Part shown: positions 61,640 to 64,000 of the stretch, piece after piece
How the letters are laid out: each line of letters opens with the position of its first letter
Position numbering within the stretch: the stretch's first letter is position 1
Assembly (NCBI GenBank): GCA_963969595.1
Contig: OZ018410.1
Span: forward strand, 868,001 to 932,000
DNA from: Neckera pumila
Taxonomy: Eukaryota; Streptophyta; Bryopsida; Hypnales; Neckeraceae
Direction: 5' to 3'
DNA length: 64,000 bases
Notes under the pieces: generated by a model
Database searches by the model: none
The model's input: the letters and a program-made list of their open reading frames with translations, nothing else
Told to the model about the DNA's origin: nothing
Made by a program: the position numbers and the translations under genes

Positions 61640-64000
61640 CACAATAAGAAAATTGTTTTTTTTATGTCCAACAAAAAACGTAGCATGTTTAAGATGGACA
61701 TGATATTTTCAAGAGAATGTTGAGATGTCTAATAGACAAAAGCCGCAAAATTGTAAATTTTTGTGGATGTTGTGGAAAACAAAAGAAAACTACTGTTACA
61801 ACAATTGGGTGCTACCAAAAACAACCATGTTTTTGAAGACATTACTGCAGAAATGTTTTAAAAATCGTCCAAAAAAATAGTCATAGCCACGTCAACATCC
61901 TGGGTCAATTTAACTTTGGATAAGTCAGTGGAAGTTACTGCGGTCTGGGGTAAACAGGTTGCCCTAGGTGAAAAAAAAGAGGATGGGCAAGTGGGTACAA
62001 AAAAAGAAGCTGACATGGCACCTAACATGTTTGGTGATGTGGAAATTTGGTGACGTGGACATCCAAAAAGCTGATGTGTCAGATGACGTGGAAATTTAGT
62101 GACGTGGATACCAAAAAGTTGACGTGGCATGACACATCAACATAGGGGGTCCGCTTGCATCGCATTCATGGATGTTCTTGAAGACATCATTTAAGACATA
62201 CAGATGATTTTGTAGACATTACTTTTGGTAGCATCATCAGAAGCTCCCTGTGATTGGGACATCCTAGTGCATGTTGTGCAGTGTGTAATTACTTATGTTT
62301 TATTGGACACTGTAACATCTAGCTGAAGACCAAAGGTGTCTTCAGTAATGTCTGGTAAACTATAATATGACCTTTTGTCATGTTGAAGGCAACTTCAACA
62401 TCCATCATTGAATGCTTCCATGCATGTCATTGGGTCTGACGACTACCAAACAAACATCCTCAAGCAAAAGTGTCTTGCGTGGGTTTTGTAGAAGCAGATT
62501 CTTTTAGAATGTATAAAAATGGACAGCAATGGGCAACATAAAATAAACATGGAGGTGGTTGACATGTTCGAACAAGGTACATTGTGCATTTTTTTATAAC
62601 AAACAAATGTGGATTCATTGCATTCTGACTACTAATGAAAAGGTCTTCCGCAAAGCCCACCTCAAGCAATTTATAAAACAATGGTCTAGTTTACTAAGAA
62701 CCATCACTCTGCCTTCAGATGATGGCAGATGCATGTCATAGCCGGTGTCTACAAGCACAACTTCTGTCAATCAAAGAATGTCTACAAGACAATGGTTCCT
62801 TTGACAAGACATAAAGCTAGACAAATCACTCTATGTTGCAGACGTCTTCCGTGATGTCTGGAAGGCATCACTCATATATGTGAAGGACATGCATGTCCTG
62901 AGCTTCATCCTTAGCAACTGCGTGGTTTCCTATTACAACAATTTAATTACCTCCTTTGTCCATGGGATGTCGGACCAGGTCCATGACCTGTTGCATTGGT
63001 TGTAGTCCGTCAAAGTCCTTGTCGTTCTGCAATTGAACAATGTTAAGGGTGTCCCCCTCATCTAATAGCACACAACACTATATTGTAGTAGTTTCAATAA
63101 TCCAAAATCAAGATTTTTTCTATATATCCCACATACTTTTGGGTGGCTTACTTTAGATCCCAAACATGCTGTGCTAGGCCTTTGTATCCTTTGATGTACT
63201 CTGTGCGGAATTTGAGTGCATCTTTGATTCAATATCCCTCCGCTATGCTTCTTTTTGGATGTGCCAATGTTCTGACATAGTCCTTTTATGTCTTTAAGTA
63301 TTGCTCAATAGGATACATCCACTTGCAATGCACAAGGTTGCATAAGAGTAATTGCTCAACACGGTGTATAGGCAAATGTAAGTATTATGATAGTCAAAAA
63401 TGTCGTTGGAAATTCCTTCTCAATGAGCTAGACACGTTATCATGATAACATTTTGCATTAGGTCATCTTGGTTGGCCTTCCTAATTTCCTTCTTGCATAG
63501 TCTTTGGAAGACTCTATTCATTTTTATAACAGCCAAGCGCACGTTTTCATCTAAGATGTTCCAAACAGCCACTAGTAGAATCTACATAACAGTAATGGAA
63601 GCTAAATCAATCACATGCAAGTGAAATACTTATGAGACAATTATCTAGAACATGTATGGAAGATCCCCAAAGTTGGTGATTCTATGCGCCACCTAAAGTA
63701 TTGTTGTACAGAACTTGAAGGGGAAATGCGAGCGCATCAATGTCACAAAGAATAGCAAAGTCTCCAATATGGCATTCTGTGCTGCATTTTATGAAATAAA
63801 GTCATGTCCTTCACGACATTGTCATGCACCTATCATGTCTACAAAGATAGTTCAAATGCTAACATTTGTTATTTCCTCCACCTTCTATCATAACACATCC
63901 ACCCCTATAACCATCATCATACTGTACGACTTACTTGTTGCATCAGAATGTGATAGTCATAGAACGGCAAAGTGCTGGATTCAATGTTAGCATTGCATGC
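61640..64000 (-). mobile_element. Decayed CACTA element, truncated by the window edge
   Basis: A CACAATAAGAAAA terminus (one base off CACTA) at 61640 is followed by a subterminal region rich in GACGTGG, GACATC and CACGTC motifs to about 62450. The transposase remnants at 63185-63990 read towards this terminus on the minus strand. The other end is outside the window. The terminus and motifs resemble the short element at 17245-18164. Confidence 0.6.
63185..63990 (-). pseudogene. CACTA TNP2-type transposase remnant
   Basis: Minus-strand translation gives YDYHILMQQ at 63961-63935 and, downstream, KWMYPIEQYLKT, KDYVRTLAHPKRSIAEGY and KDALKFRTEY at about 63340-63190. These are conserved blocks of the TNP2 transposase of plant En/Spm elements in the correct order. 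Stops interrupt it, for example TAA after QYLKT and TGA after IAEGY. The stretch between the blocks is frameshifted. The protein is not functional here. Confidence 0.8.

Overview
This window looks like nuclear DNA from a land plant with a large, AT-rich, transposon-filled genome. The reasons are two intron-rich plant-type genes with GT..AG introns, Mutator-like and CACTA transposons, TTTAGGG-type telo-box motifs and many short inverted-repeat elements. A seed-free lineage (moss, lycophyte or fern) is my guess; no marker gene fixes it. Only two genes look intact: a 15-exon LAF3-type amidohydrolase (33994-39274, +) and a 5-exon DUF212/PAP2-like membrane protein (50014-52700, -). Everything else is transposable elements, their debris, or unassigned AT-rich sequence.

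Region 1 (about 0.3-14.0 kb) may be one decayed composite element. A multi-exon pseudogene on the minus strand (about 5055-295) carries a ParB-like 'GNHR' motif and, downstream, a methyltransferase-like segment. It diverges from a Mutator-type transposase pseudogene on the plus strand (9827-13980; one intron, SWIM zinc finger). Between them lies a tandem array of a roughly 620-bp unit, each unit holding two copies of a cassette built on the palindrome CTCTCGGGCCCGAGAG. The same palindrome or cassette recurs in one intron of each pseudogene, which ties the three parts together. The layout recalls plant VANDAL Mutator elements, which carry a transposase, an accessory anti-silencing gene and repeated binding motifs, but the accessory gene here appears to be of another kind.

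Region 2 (15-33 kb and 40-61 kb) holds about ten copies or remnants of a non-autonomous family with termini TTAACCCCTAAAGG...CCTTTAGGGGTTAA. The TTAA flanks and CCC..GGG ends are a piggyBac-like signature, unexpected in a plant. One copy (28222-29143) sits inside another repeat whose uninterrupted relative at 25.5 kb has a single TTAA, so an empty site is visible. Another copy is split by a 5446-bp TG..CA element (19071-24516) with a perfect 5-bp target duplication, a TATA box, no coding capacity and no second LTR, best read as a giant solo LTR.

Region 3 includes CACTA (En/Spm) elements with 3-bp target duplications at 17245-18164 (CGT), 45898-46137 (AAC) and 58537-59973 (TTT). A decayed CACTA element with TNP2-type transposase remnants runs from about 61640 off the right edge. 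Large foldback sequences lie at 44.3-44.9 kb and 29.4-29.7 kb, a 55-bp near-perfect hairpin at 45.2 kb, and a 90-bp AT microsatellite at 46.9 kb.

All calls come from reading the sequence and the supplied translations. No alignment or database search was run, so family assignments rest on recognised motifs.
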